A DNA stretch of 57,992 bases from Rheinheimera hassiensis (GCF_022436675.1 NZ_JAKUJZ010000013.1:1-57992); one strand, 5' to 3'. Positions 1-10,023 are shown, counted from the first letter of the stretch. Notes: generated by a model from the letters alone, not told the origin. Made by a program: numbers and translations.

Positions 1-1290
1 TTGGCGACCGATCTGATCGCGCAAACCGCATTGAGTTCCTTTCCCTTAGTGATCTACTGTTAGGAACAGTTATTTAGGATTGAAGCAATTGATATTATAA
101 GTGAGAGACTAGATCTTTATGATGTACTTGGTGAGAGCGGACGGTCTATATGTATGCAAACTGTTAAACGCTGCCTCAAGGAAGCACTTTCACTTAGTGT
201 TGCGGAGAATGACTACCACTCAAACAGAAAGCGCCAAGATCTTATCGAAGCCTGTTTTTCTTTGGATGCACAGTTTGCATCATCACTGTCATCATTGACC
301 GCTAACGATGAAGCTAAAACACATCTTATTCAAGAGAAGCTCAAACAACACCAAGAAAATAAAAATTTGGAAGATAGCTTTTCATCAGGAGGAAGCATTC
401 AGCTTAAACGGAATCTAGCAAAGAAATTCTCTAGCTTCTGTGTAAAAGAACTTGGACTACTGAATGCAAATAAAGCAGCAAAACGAAGAAATCAGGAACT
501 TTTCAGCTTCCTTAAAAATGTCTCGGAACTAGATAATGTTCAATTATTTAATTTACTTAGCTATTTTATTTCTGCTTATGGAGATACGTTAAATGGCTCT
601 AACAGTAAAACTAAAGATAATTTAGAATCTGTATTTTCAGCTATAATAGAAAACTCAAAGTTTTTTTGCAGTCTCTACAATATAAGTCATCATATATCCC
701 TGCCAAATACCATTGGAAATAGCGAAAATATTTTTTTGAGTATTGATGACTGCTCCAAAGAGACAGCTGAAAGATTTATATATAATTGGGTAAGCAGTAA
801 TAATCTAAACTCTATATTAATATCTGAGCCTTATTTCACGCTTTCTGACTTAGAATTTATATTTGATGCCATTAACAGAAACAGTTCTACAGAGATCACA
901 TTGCTATCTAGCTTACATCAATATAAAGAGCTAATGAAATCTTGCAATGAATCTGGTCACTTCGATTTGGATTCTTATGTAGAAAACCATTGGCGGGAAT
1001 TTGTCTCTCCGGGGAAATCACCATATATTAAGTTCATATTTTTCGGTGAGGAGAGTTCAAGTGACCCTATTATACACGACCGTTGGTGGATGTCAGTCAG
1101 TGGTGATAGTGGAATAAAGTTGGGGACATCTATTAATGGAATTGGTAACAAGCTTAGCGGCATATCTTCTCTGACAAATAATGAACTACTTGGCGCCTAT
1201 ACAGAAATGAATGGATACGCTGAATGCCGCCTAAGATCCACAAAGCTAGGTGAACGTATTTTATATAGAACTATCCAACTTAGCGTATAA
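1..1290 (+). pseudogene. Frameshifted accessory gene with PLD-like C-terminal region, left end truncated
   Basis: I do not recognise the family. An uninterrupted frame runs from an ATG at 154 to 1290 (378 residues). The same frame is open from 64, without a usable start codon before 154. Bases 3-77 read in another frame as the tail of something ending in IEFLSLSDLLLGTVI, which resembles a domain terminus. One extra T near 70-73 would join the two frames into one continuous protein. The C-terminal third contains IHDRWWMSVSGDSGIKLGTS, followed by an NG-x-G-x-K-x-S-x-IS stretch. That resembles the HxD-type half-motif of phospholipase D-like domains, which are common in defence proteins. Base composition is far more AT-rich than the neighbours, suggesting transfer. 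Either the gene is broken, or the true start is at 154 and the upstream reading is chance. Confidence 0.45.
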
Positions 1291-1378
1291 ATATCAGGCA
1301 TATTATTTCTTAACAGGCTTTCGAGATCGTGCATACGAATATTTTTAATTCAAGGGCCTGTTTTTTTATATTGTTGAA

Positions 1379-2410
1379 CTAGTTTTTTGCATTACATTTT
1401 AACACCCCGGCGGCGATATCAGCCTGTGAGTAAACGCCGGTATCCAGCACCCAGCCGGTAACCAGCGCTGCGGGTGTAACATCAAACGCCGGGTTAAATA
1501 CCACCGCATCTTCCGGTGCCCATATTGCTTTACCAAAAGCGCCGCTGACACCGCGCACTTCATCACCATGGCGCTGCTCTATCGGTATTGCGCTGCCATC
1601 ACTGCAAGCTAAGTCTACCGTGGTATGCGGCGCCACCACGTAGAACGGCACCTTATGATAATGCGCCAGCACCGCCAGTGAGTAAGTGCCAACTTTATTT
1701 GCGAAATCACCATTGGCAGCGATGCGATCGGAGCCGACAAAAACACGATCCACCTGCCCGCGAGCCATCAGCATGGCGGCCATATTGTCGCAAATCAGCT
1801 GATACGGAATGCCAAGTTGTTGACATTCCCAGGCTGTTAAACGCCCGCCCTGCAGCAATGGCCGGGTTTCATCTACCCACAGGCGGATATTTTTACCCTG
1901 CTGATGTGCCAGATTAATTACGCCAAGGGCAGTACCTACACCGGCCGTGGCCAGACCACCGGTATTGCAATGCGTTAATAGCTGTTCGCCCTGTTGTACC
2001 AAAGCGGCGCCATGGCGCGCCATATTCAAGCATAACTGCACATCTTCAGCGAACAGTTGCCCGGCACAATCAATAGCAGCTGTTTTAAAATCACTCTGTG
2101 CCAGTGCAGCTATCATGCTGTCGAGGTTATTCATCAGATTAACTGCCGTAGGCCGGGCTGCGCGCAATACTTCGGTATCCAGTAACAACTGCTCACGGCT
2201 GTCGCCAACGCTGGCCCGGTAGGCCAATAATAAACAAGCACCAATACCAATAGCAGGCGCACCGCGTAACTGTAGTGCTTTAATCATGGTAACCATGTCG
2301 TTAACTGTCTGACAAAGCAGCCATTTCTGCTGTTGTGGCAGTAAGGTCTGATCCAGCACATACAGCTTACCCTGCTCGGTTTTCAGGCTTAGTGCCGTTA
2401 AGTTTTTCAT
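1379..2410 (-). CDS. mtnA: S-methyl-5-thioribose-1-phosphate isomerase
   Basis: Cytosolic aldose–ketose isomerase converting 5-methylthioribose-1-phosphate to 5-methylthioribulose-1-phosphate in methionine salvage. At 343 residues it has the usual family length. RGAPAIGIG (49-57) binds the phosphosugar. The catalytic Cys lies in [11 protein letters not shown] (C148) and the catalytic Asp in [11 protein letters not shown] (D228); both are present. It is transcribed away from mtnK across an 87-bp gap that must hold both promoters. The later salvage enzymes (dehydratase, enolase-phosphatase, dioxygenase) are not in this window. Confidence 0.96.
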   Translation of the reverse strand: MKNLTALSLKTEQGKLYVLDQTLLPQQQKWLLCQTVNDMVTMIKALQLRGAPAIGIGACLLLAYRASVGDSREQLLLDTEVLRAARPTAVNLMNNLDSMIAALAQSDFKTAAIDCAGQLFAEDVQLCLNMARHGAALVQQGEQLLTHCNTGGLATAGVGTALGVINLAHQQGKNIRLWVDETRPLLQGGRLTAWECQQLGIPYQLICDNMAAMLMARGQVDRVFVGSDRIAANGDFANKVGTYSLAVLAHYHKVPFYVVAPHTTVDLACSDGSAIPIEQRHGDEVRGVSGAFGKAIWAPEDAVVFNPAFDVTPAALVTGWVLDTGVYSQADIAAGVLKCNAKN

Positions 2411-2497
2411 AGCTTATTCCTGTTTAGCGTTGCAGACGTCTATAAGGTTTGCGATTATGCAGCCCTGCTATTTTCAACACAAGCGATGAGAGCCAGG

Positions 2498-3700
2498 ATG
2501 ACAGACTACCGTACCTTTACCACTGACGATGCAATGCGCTTTGCCGATGAGCACAGCGGCCTGTTTGGCGATCACAGTAAATTAAGCAGCGAAGAATTTG
2601 GTGACGGCAATCTGAACCTGGTATTTCGGGTTGAAAACGACAAAGGCACCAGCCTTATTGTAAAACAGGCGCTGCCTTATGCCCGCTGTGTAGGCGAAAG
2701 CTGGCCGCTGACAGTAGACCGGGCCCGCATTGAGGCTGAAGTGCTGTTAAAACACCGCAAACTGTGCCCGGACCATACAGTTGAAGTGCTGCATTACGAT
2801 GCCACACTTGCCGCCATCCTGATGGAAGATTTAAAAGATTACCGCATTGCGCGCACCGAGCTTATCGCCGGTAAACAATTTGAACATCTGGCGCCACAGC
2901 TGGCGACCTATCTGGCGAATACGCTTTACTACACCAGTGATTTCGCCTTAACAGGCCCGAATAAAAAGCAGCAGGTCGGCCAGTTTTTAAACCCGGAGCT
3001 GTGCCTGATTACTGAAGACTTATTCTTTACCGACCCTTACTGCAACCACGAACGGAATAATATTCACAGCGAAATACGCAATGACGCCCTGCAACTATGG
3101 CATGACGAAGCCCTGCAAGCAGAAGTAGCACAACTAAAAGCTGGCTTTTTGTCTAAGCCACAGGCACTACTGCATGGCGATATGCATACCGGCAGCATCT
3201 TTATTAACGACGATAACTGTAAACTGATCGATGCTGAATTTGGCTTTTATGGCCCGATTGGCTTTGATGTTGGCAGCCTGATAGGTAATTTGCTGTTGAA
3301 CTACCTTGGCCATTTCGGCCTGACACAAGACACTGAAGCACGCCAGCGCCATCAGGATTATCTGTTGTCGCAAGTGCAAACCCTGTGGCAGAACTTTGAA
3401 AAGCAATTTAAACAGCTAATGAGCAATGAATGCCGTGAACCCACGCTGCAAAACAGCGTATACCAACAACGCTTTATACAGCAGGTGTTTGCCGATGCTC
3501 TGGGTTATGCTGGTTGTGAGCTAATCCGTCGCACAGTTGGCCTGGCCCATGTTGCCGATTTGGACAGCATTAACGATGGTACCTTACGCGCGCAAAGCGA
3601 GCGCAAAGCGCTGAAGCTGGGCCGCGAACTGATTATGCAGCGCAACGAGCTTGCAGGTACAGAACAAGTGCTTACGCTGGTACGATACCAACAAAATTAA
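2498..3700 (+). CDS. mtnK: S-methyl-5-thioribose kinase
   Basis: Phosphorylates methylthioribose at C1 with ATP, feeding MtnA. The protein of 400 residues has the choline-kinase-like fold. HGDMHTGSIFI is the catalytic loop (Brenner-like HGDxHxxN region with S in place of N), and IDAEFGFYGPIGFDVG carries the metal-binding Asp (DAEF in place of DFG). The start is set at 2498 because MTDYRTFTTDDA aligns with the usual MtnK beginning and GAGAG lies upstream. An in-frame ATG at 2486 would add four residues. It is divergent from mtnA and followed 19 bases later by the sialidase-like gene, so the two may be co-transcribed. Confidence 0.94.
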   Translation: MTDYRTFTTDDAMRFADEHSGLFGDHSKLSSEEFGDGNLNLVFRVENDKGTSLIVKQALPYARCVGESWPLTVDRARIEAEVLLKHRKLCPDHTVEVLHYDATLAAILMEDLKDYRIARTELIAGKQFEHLAPQLATYLANTLYYTSDFALTGPNKKQQVGQFLNPELCLITEDLFFTDPYCNHERNNIHSEIRNDALQLWHDEALQAEVAQLKAGFLSKPQALLHGDMHTGSIFINDDNCKLIDAEFGFYGPIGFDVGSLIGNLLLNYLGHFGLTQDTEARQRHQDYLLSQVQTLWQNFEKQFKQLMSNECREPTLQNSVYQQRFIQQVFADALGYAGCELIRRTVGLAHVADLDSINDGTLRAQSERKALKLGRELIMQRNELAGTEQVLTLVRYQQN

Positions 3701-3719
3701 CCCGGACGGAAACTGCCAG

Positions 3720-4634
3720 ATGACTTCTCTTATACTGCAAAGTGTTAAAAACATCTGGCAACAGGCGCCACACAACGCCTTTACTGATCTGATTGCCTTT
3801 AACGGCGCGCTGTGGTGCGTATTCCGTGAAGGCAGCGATCATATCTCGCCCGATGGTGCCTTTCGCATTTTGCAAAGTAGCAACGGTAATCAGTGGCACA
3901 GTGTTGCACTTATTAGCATGCCAGACGCCGATTTACGCGACGCAAAATTCAGCCTCACCCCGGCCGGCACTCTGCTGCTATTGGGTGCAGGTGCCTTACA
4001 TGACAGAACCCAGCACAGCCATCAGTCATATATCTGGCAATCTGACGATGGTATTTGTTGGTCTGAGCCGCAGCCAGTAGGTGAGCCTAATATCTGGCTG
4101 TGGCGCATGACATGGCAGCAAAAGCTGTATGCCTTGGGGTACAAGGTAGGCCAGCCCCGATTTGTCCGGCTGTACAACAGCACAGATAGCAACAGTTTTA
4201 CTGCCGTTAGCGATATTTACAGCGGCAGCTATGCCAACGAAAGCGCACTGCTGTTTGAAAACGATGGCACGGCACTGTGCCTGCTACGCCGTGATCCGGA
4301 ACATGGCCTGTTTGGCAGCAGCCAGCCACCCTACACTGACTGGCACTGGCAAGACAGTGGTTGCCGTATTGGTGGCCCGCAGTGTTTACAACTACCGGAT
4401 GGCCGCCTGCTGGCCTGCGTGCGTTTATACGATGACAAAGTACGCGCCAGTTTATGCTGGATTGACCGGCAAACCGGTAAGCTGAGTGAAGCCCTTTCCC
4501 TGCCTTCCGGCGGCGATTGCAGTTATGCCGGTATGGTGCTGCAGGGCACTAAACTGTATGTCAGTTACTATTCATCGCATGAAACAACCACAGCCATTTA
4601 TCTGGCCGTGGTTTCTGTGCCGTTGGTTAATTAA
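3720..4634 (+). CDS. Sialidase-like beta-propeller protein
   Basis: A protein of 304 residues without a signal peptide. FREGSDHISPDGAFRIL near residues 35-51 resembles the arginine-containing first blade of sialidase propellers, and WQSDDGICWSEP is an Asp-box-like repeat (SxDGxxW). This supports a six-bladed exo-sialidase-type fold, but substrate and catalysis are unknown, and the absence of a leader argues against a secreted glycosidase. The start at 3720 is chosen because the preceding 23 codons overlap mtnK and lack similarity to the fold. Its stop codon overlaps that of the convergent redoxin gene. Its place behind mtnK suggests a role in thio-sugar or nucleoside metabolism (inference only). 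Confidence 0.7.
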   Translation: MTSLILQSVKNIWQQAPHNAFTDLIAFNGALWCVFREGSDHISPDGAFRILQSSNGNQWHSVALISMPDADLRDAKFSLTPAGTLLLLGAGALHDRTQHSHQSYIWQSDDGICWSEPQPVGEPNIWLWRMTWQQKLYALGYKVGQPRFVRLYNSTDSNSFTAVSDIYSGSYANESALLFENDGTALCLLRRDPEHGLFGSSQPPYTDWHWQDSGCRIGGPQCLQLPDGRLLACVRLYDDKVRASLCWIDRQTGKLSEALSLPSGGDCSYAGMVLQGTKLYVSYYSSHETTTAIYLAVVSVPLVN

Positions 4635-5230
4635 TACTTAATACTGCAACCATAAGGCCTGGTTACTGCCGGATCGGGTTTTTCACCGGCCAGTACCGCT
4701 TTGGCGGCGTTGGCAAAAAGTGGTGTGGCTTTGCTGATATCGTCCACTTTGGCAGACGGAATACTGTCGATACCCCCCATATACTGCAGCACACCAGCTT
4801 TATCGATGACATACATATGTGGTGTGGTTTTGGCGTCATAAGCTTTACCTACTGCACCGGTTTCATCAAATACCACGGCCGTAGGTGCTGAATTGCGGCT
4901 GGCGGTAAGTTCGTCCGCTTTGGCCGGGCTAACGTAGCCCTGCTTACCCGGTGCCGAAGAAATAACAGTAAGCCATACGACATCCTGCCCTGTCAGGTCA
5001 CTCTGCAGTGCCTGCATATTGCCACTGTAATGTTTCACTACAAACGGGCAATCATGGTTAGTCCATTCCAGTACCACATTTTTACCGGCAAAATCTTTTA
5101 AGCTATGGCTATTACCTTTGGTATCCACCACAGTAAAGTCAGGGGCCGCCGTGCCTACTTGTGGTGCCGCATTTAAACCCAGCGACAATAATGCTGCCGA
5201 GGCAGACAGTACCAGATGATGTAATTTCAT
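4631..5230 (-). CDS. Exported redoxin (thioredoxin-fold, AhpC/TSA-like) protein
   Basis: A protein of 199 residues with a signal peptide (1-21, cleaved after LGLNA), so periplasmic. The mature part is a redoxin: PDFTVVDTKGNSHSL opens the fold, and VLEWTNHDCPFV carries a single Cys at the peroxidatic or N-terminal position (C61) with no CxxC. A second Cys near the C-terminus (C195) could resolve it. TPHMYVIDKAG supplies the cis-proline segment. It lies 37 bases downstream of the DsbD-type gene on the same strand, so it is a plausible client: a periplasmic thiol peroxidase or reductase recharged by the membrane reductase (inference). Confidence 0.8.
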   Translation of the reverse strand: MKLHHLVLSASAALLSLGLNAAPQVGTAAPDFTVVDTKGNSHSLKDFAGKNVVLEWTNHDCPFVVKHYSGNMQALQSDLTGQDVVWLTVISSAPGKQGYVSPAKADELTASRNSAPTAVVFDETGAVGKAYDAKTTPHMYVIDKAGVLQYMGGIDSIPSAKVDDISKATPLFANAAKAVLAGEKPDPAVTRPYGCSIKY

Positions 5231-5267
5231 AATGTTTACTCCTGTATTATCCGGGCCAGGCAGGCCG

Positions 5268-7343
5268 TTAAGGTTGACTACTCAGTCGCGCTAACGTCTG
5301 CGGCAAAGTGTCAGGGGTTAAAATCTGTGGCAGCACTTGTGGCGGCTGCCCCGGCCAGTACAACACATACAACGGCACACCATCACGCTGATACAACCGT
5401 AAATACTCTGTTATAGCGCTGTCACGCAGTGTCCAGTCGCCTTTTAAGTAAGTCACATCGTACAACGCCAGCGCGGCTTTGCTGCTATCGGTGTTTAGCG
5501 CCATCCGTTCGTTTACCAGACAGGTAATACACCAATCTGCAGTCATATTAACCAGCACCGGCTTACCCTGTTCACGCAGTTGCTTAAGTGTAGCGGCAGA
5601 CCACGGCTGCCAGTGTTGTGTATCATTGCTTTGCGTCTGTGGTACTGCCTGTTTGGGCGCCAGCACAGGTAACACCAAAGCAAGCAGCACCAGCAACAGC
5701 GCAAAACCTGCACCAACGCGGCCAACCTGAGCCAGTTGCTTACGGCCCCATAACCAGCATGCTGCGGCCACACACACCAGACCAATTAACAGCAATGCCT
5801 GCGCATCAACCCCGACCTGACGGCCATATACCCACAGCAGCCAGACAGCACTTAAATATAACGGATACGCCAACACCTGCTTTAATGTGTCCATCCAGGC
5901 ACCGGGTTTGGGTAATAGCCGGGCAAAACCCGGTACAAAAGCCAGCAACAAAAACGGCAGCGCCATCCCCAACCCCAGCGCCGCAAATACCAGCAGGGCC
6001 ACCGGGGCGCTTTGGGTTACCGCATAGCCCAGTGCAGAGCCCATAAAGGGCGCAGTGCAAGGGCTGGCCACCACGACTGCCAGTACACCAGTAAAAAATG
6101 AGCCTTTGCCACCTTTAACGGCGGTAAGGGCGCCGCCGGTGTTCATCAGGCCCAAGCCAAACTGCACAACACCGGATAAACTTAAGCCCAGCGCAAACAA
6201 CAAATAAACCAGCAACGCTACCATATAAGGGCTTTGTAACTGAAAGCCCCAGCCAATAGCCGCACCTGCGGCACGCAACGTAATAAGTAGCAGCGCCAAG
6301 GCAACAAAACTGAGTGCCACTCCGGCACTGTAGAATAGCGCATCACGCTTTTGCTGTGCCTGTTGTGTGCTGTTAGCCGCAATGCTCAGCGCTTTTAGCG
6401 ACAATATCGGGAATACGCAGGGCATTAAATTCAGGATCAGGCCGCCGGCTGCGGCCATCAGTAAAATTAACCACAACGCCGTGCTGCTTTGCTGACCCTG
6501 AGTTACCAGAATTTCGACAGCGGCTTTTTCATTACCTGCCAGTTGTCCGCCTTTTGTCAGTTGCACGCTGTAGGCGGTATCGGCGCTTATCAATACCAGT
6601 TCAATTTGATCTTCCACGCCGGAAAAATAGGTATTTAGCGGTTGCTGCAGCAGTAGCTGCGTGCCCTGCTGGCTGATTTGCTGCTTTGCTGCATGATCAA
6701 CCAACTCACTGGCCGCAACAAAAAATGCCGTTATGTCTGTCTGCTGCCAATCGATTACGGCAGAAAAAGCCCCGCCGGAGGTATCAAACTGGCCACTGAT
6801 ATTAAGCGGCTGCGGCCGTTGCTGTTGTGCCTGGCGAAATAAAGCGCTCTGCTCATCTGCTAAAATAGCATTGCTGCCCACCGGCAACATCAGGCGAAAT
6901 TGTGCTTCGGCTGGAATACAGATTTCTTCACATACCAGCCAGTCGGCCTGTAACTGAATATCAATAGTGTCAGAGGCATAATCAGCCGCAATGTGAAGAT
7001 CAGACAGCAAAACTGTGTTGCCTTCAAAACCGTAATTTACTAACGGCGGTATAGCGATAGCGTGTGGCGTCGGCCATTGAATATTACCAGCCGTTACGCC
7101 TTCAGGCAGCCGCCAGCTTAGGCTGGTCGCCAGGCCCGAGTCACCGGGGTTTTGCCAGTAAGTATGCCAGTGTTCATCAGGCACAAAATGCAGCGCCAGC
7201 CGCACAGTTTGCCCCGGTGTTACCTGCTGATACTCACTTACCAATTCTGCTTTAAGGTGTTTGGCCGTTTGCCAGCCCGTTGTTGCGGCGTGCCCACTGC
7301 TTAGCATCAGGCAGTAAAACAATAGAAAAATTACACTGCGCAT
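5268..7343 (-). CDS. DsbD/ScsB-family membrane thiol:disulfide reductase
   Basis: Transfers electrons from cytoplasmic thioredoxin across the inner membrane to periplasmic thiols. Order of parts: signal peptide (MRSVIFLLFYCLMLSSGHA), a long periplasmic domain with VCEEIC (the redox pair), then about eight membrane segments with the paired cysteines in LNLMPCVFP and VASPCTAPFMG, then a thioredoxin domain with WCITC (CxxC at 605-608). At 691 residues it is longer than classical DsbD and matches the ScsB-like layout. An upstream in-frame ATG at 7421 would add 26 residues made of a YVRTI repeat; this is rejected because the signal peptide begins at 7343. It probably forms a unit with the downstream redoxin. 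Confidence 0.9.
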   Translation of the reverse strand: MRSVIFLLFYCLMLSSGHAATTGWQTAKHLKAELVSEYQQVTPGQTVRLALHFVPDEHWHTYWQNPGDSGLATSLSWRLPEGVTAGNIQWPTPHAIAIPPLVNYGFEGNTVLLSDLHIAADYASDTIDIQLQADWLVCEEICIPAEAQFRLMLPVGSNAILADEQSALFRQAQQQRPQPLNISGQFDTSGGAFSAVIDWQQTDITAFFVAASELVDHAAKQQISQQGTQLLLQQPLNTYFSGVEDQIELVLISADTAYSVQLTKGGQLAGNEKAAVEILVTQGQQSSTALWLILLMAAAGGLILNLMPCVFPILSLKALSIAANSTQQAQQKRDALFYSAGVALSFVALALLLITLRAAGAAIGWGFQLQSPYMVALLVYLLFALGLSLSGVVQFGLGLMNTGGALTAVKGGKGSFFTGVLAVVVASPCTAPFMGSALGYAVTQSAPVALLVFAALGLGMALPFLLLAFVPGFARLLPKPGAWMDTLKQVLAYPLYLSAVWLLWVYGRQVGVDAQALLLIGLVCVAAACWLWGRKQLAQVGRVGAGFALLLVLLALVLPVLAPKQAVPQTQSNDTQHWQPWSAATLKQLREQGKPVLVNMTADWCITCLVNERMALNTDSSKAALALYDVTYLKGDWTLRDSAITEYLRLYQRDGVPLYVLYWPGQPPQVLPQILTPDTLPQTLARLSSQP

Positions 7344-7350
7344 TGTTCTT

Positions 7351-7390
7351 ACGTATATAGTTCTTACGTATATAGTTTTCACGTATATAG
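7351..7390. repeat. Three 10-bp units at 15-bp spacing upstream of the DsbD-type gene
   Basis: ACGTATATAG occurs at 7351, 7366 and 7381, exactly 15 bases apart, immediately before the chosen start of the reductase gene. The spacing keeps frame, so reading through gives a YVRTI/YVKTI repeat. It may be a short tandem duplication in the leader, or a binding array for a regulator. Confidence 0.75.
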
Positions 7391-7624
7391 ATCTCTCATA
7401 TAACGCTCTCAAATAGTGCATTTATGTATCGATACGAGCCTACACTGCTTTTGATCATGCCGCCGACAAAATAACCCCAAAACTCCGCTAAGTTGAGTAT
7501 TTTTTGCGACAAAATGCTATATTAAGCCCGTTTAAACGTAACAAATGCTGTGGTCACTCCAGCAAATTAAGCGTTAATAAACGCACACAAAAAAATCGCA
7601 ATCCTCAACAAAAGGTTCATCTTA

Positions 7625-9820
7625 ATGAAGCTATTTACTAAGTCGGTGTTGTCAGCGGCCATTCAGGTCGGCCTGTTTAGTGCAGCTGTTGGTTTTTCTC
7701 CTGTGTTACTGGCACAGGAAAGTGACAAAGACCAAAGCGGCAAGCAGCAGGAACTGGAAACCATTACTGTTACCGCGCAAAAGCGCAGCCAGAGTATTCA
7801 GGAAGTGCCGATCTCTATCGCCACCCTGTCTGGCGAAAAGTTTGACAGCATTTTCTCTTCTGGAGATGACATTACCGCGCTGGCCATCAAGGTGCCAGGC
7901 CTGTATGCCGAGTCTTCTAACGGCCGTGTTGCACCACGCTTTTATATCCGTGGTTTAGGCAATACCGATTTTGACTTAGCTGCATCACAACCGGTGTCCA
8001 TTATTATGGATGACGTAGTGATGGAGAACGTGATTTTAAAAAGCTTCCCGCTGTTTGACGTGCAGCAAGTAGAGGTTATTCGTGGCCCACAAGGCACGTT
8101 ATTCGGCCGTAACACCACTGCCGGCATTATTAAATTTGACAGTGTAAAACCGCGCCAGGACTATGATGCCTATGTGAAGACAACTGTAGGCACTTTAGGC
8201 CAGTTAAATCTGGAAGGCGCTGTTGGTGGTGGACTAACCAATGAGTTATCCGCCAGGATTTCATTGTTGTCACAAAACCGTAGCGATTGGATTGATAACG
8301 CTTACCTTGGCGAAAACGATGCAATGGGTGGCTATCAGGAACGGGCTGGACGAGTACAGTTTTTATATGAAACCGCTGACTTTAACGCCTTACTAAATCT
8401 GCATAGCCGCAATTATGCCGGTACAGCATCAATGTTCCGTGCCAACGTGTTTACCAAAGGCAGCAATAATTTAAATGAAAACTACGATAGAGACACGGTT
8501 TTCTATGATGCAACAGTAAACAACCCGCAAGAGTATGATAGCTGGGGCGGATCGCTGAAATTTGACTTTATGCTTGATGGCATGACATTAACAAGCATTT
8601 CATCATACGAAACAGCTGCGGGCTTTTCACAAAGCGACGTCGACGGCGGCACTATGGAAGGGCCAGGCTTTATCCCGTTTCCATCGGCCACCCGGGATGA
8701 GCTAAACGACCTTGAGCAGTACACACAAGAAATCCGTTTAGCCAGTGACACAGATAATGCTTTTAGCTGGCAAGTCGGCGGTTTCTACTTTGACTCAAGC
8801 TTTGGTGTAAATACCGTTGGCGGTGCTATTGATCCGGCTCTGGTTTTTCACGGCAATACCAGCTGGGCACTTTTTGGCCAGGGCACTTATCAAATAGATG
8901 ACAACTGGAATGTCACGGCTGGCGTTCGTTACACTGATGACGAAAAGACGTTAAGCACTACTGTACCAAACAATGATCCACTGAAAGTGACAGACGACCA
9001 AATTAGTTGGGAGTTAAGTACTAACTACCGTTTGACAGATAAAACCAGCGTATTTGCCAGAGTGGCTGACGGTTTCCGCGCTCAATCTATTCAGGGCCGT
9101 AATATTGCTTTTGCAGAGCCTGCAACAGTGGCTGACGCAGAAACTATTATGTCCTATGAGTTTGGTGTGAAAAGTGATTTGTTGCAAAACACCTTACGCC
9201 TGAACGCAGCGGTGTTTTATTACACTATTGATGATATACAAATATCTGTTATCGGTGGCGAGCTAAATGGTAATACGCTTGATAACGCTGATAAGGGTGT
9301 CGGTTACGGTTTTGAGACAGATTTTGATTACCGTATACTGCCGAACCTGAGCGTAGGTGGCGGTTTTAGCTACAACAAAACCGAGTTTAAAGACAGCAAC
9401 ACTGTAGTAGGTGGCTGTGGCTTTGGTAATTGTACAATTCTGGACCCTGTTAACGCAGACGGCAGGCCATTTATTGATGGCAACCCTTTCGCACAGGCGC
9501 CTGAAACTATTCTGACATTAAATGCCCGTTATAGTTATCCGGTAACCAGTGGCGAGATCTATGTTTATACAGACGTTGCGCTGCAAGGTAAAACCAATCT
9601 GTTCCTGTATGAGTCAGCTGAATTTCAAACAGATAATCAGCACGAAGCAGGCTTACGTGTCGCTTATATCAACTACAACAGCAACTATGAAGTGGGTATT
9701 TTTGGCCGTAACATTACAGACCAGGACAATGTAAAAGGCGCAGTAGACTTTAACAACCTGACTGGTTTTGTTAACGAGCCACGCACCTTTGGTGTTGATT
9801 TTAAAATCAGCTTTTATTAA
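7625..9820 (+). CDS. TonB-dependent outer-membrane receptor
   Basis: A protein of 731 residues. A signal peptide of about 30 residues ends at VLLAQ. A TonB-box-like ETITVTAQKR follows, then the plug with PRFYIRGLGNTDFDLA and VEVIRGPQGTLFGRNTTAG (plug signature), then a 22-strand-type barrel ending in the C-terminal aromatic FKISFY that directs outer-membrane assembly. The plug and barrel resemble receptors annotated for siderophores or glycans in marine and freshwater gammaproteobacteria; the substrate cannot be told from sequence. There is a 281-base gap upstream, no cotranscribed partner, and a strong hairpin just after the stop. Confidence 0.92.
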   Translation: MKLFTKSVLSAAIQVGLFSAAVGFSPVLLAQESDKDQSGKQQELETITVTAQKRSQSIQEVPISIATLSGEKFDSIFSSGDDITALAIKVPGLYAESSNGRVAPRFYIRGLGNTDFDLAASQPVSIIMDDVVMENVILKSFPLFDVQQVEVIRGPQGTLFGRNTTAGIIKFDSVKPRQDYDAYVKTTVGTLGQLNLEGAVGGGLTNELSARISLLSQNRSDWIDNAYLGENDAMGGYQERAGRVQFLYETADFNALLNLHSRNYAGTASMFRANVFTKGSNNLNENYDRDTVFYDATVNNPQEYDSWGGSLKFDFMLDGMTLTSISSYETAAGFSQSDVDGGTMEGPGFIPFPSATRDELNDLEQYTQEIRLASDTDNAFSWQVGGFYFDSSFGVNTVGGAIDPALVFHGNTSWALFGQGTYQIDDNWNVTAGVRYTDDEKTLSTTVPNNDPLKVTDDQISWELSTNYRLTDKTSVFARVADGFRAQSIQGRNIAFAEPATVADAETIMSYEFGVKSDLLQNTLRLNAAVFYYTIDDIQISVIGGELNGNTLDNADKGVGYGFETDFDYRILPNLSVGGGFSYNKTEFKDSNTVVGGCGFGNCTILDPVNADGRPFIDGNPFAQAPETILTLNARYSYPVTSGEIYVYTDVALQGKTNLFLYESAEFQTDNQHEAGLRVAYINYNSNYEVGIFGRNITDQDNVKGAVDFNNLTGFVNEPRTFGVDFKISFY

Positions 9821-9841
9821 TTGTTGAGTTAGGTATAACAG

Positions 9842-9868
9842 CCGGTTCGTCTGCATTGGACGAACCGG
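9842..9868 (+). terminator. Hairpin downstream of TonB receptor
   Basis: A perfect 10-bp stem CCGGTTCGTC / GACGAACCGG with a 7-base loop, 21 bases after the receptor stop. Only a short T run follows. The right arm is shared with the left end of the palindromic element that begins at 9866. Confidence 0.6.
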
Positions 9869-10023
9869 TTTGCTCACACCAACACGCCGTAAACCCATCC
9901 TTGGGGGCTCGATTATAAACTTCATCCATGAAGTTTATCCTTCGGACCAGCATAGCTGTTCAAGTTCGCTCCCTGCGAATTTGTCAGCATCCTGGCCTGC
10001 AACGGTTGGCTTAGAGCAAACCG
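9866..10023. repeat. Dispersed palindromic element, copy 1 (158 bp)
   Basis: Terminal inverted repeats CGGTTTGCTC (9866-9875) and GAGCAAACCG (10014-10023) bracket an interior with two hairpins: ATAAACTTCAT-CC-ATGAAGTTTAT, and a weaker one, AAGTTCGC-TCCCT-GCGAATTT. Shared blocks with the element at 48688-48776 include CACACCAACACGCC, GGCTCGATT, CATCCATG and CAACGGTTGG. There is no coding potential. Together with the hairpin before it, this fills most of the 326-base gap between the receptor and ltaE. Confidence 0.8.

Noticed and set aside
5618..6046. Plus-strand reading frame of 142 codons
   Set aside because: Antisense to the DsbD-type gene whose membrane segments and cysteines are intact.
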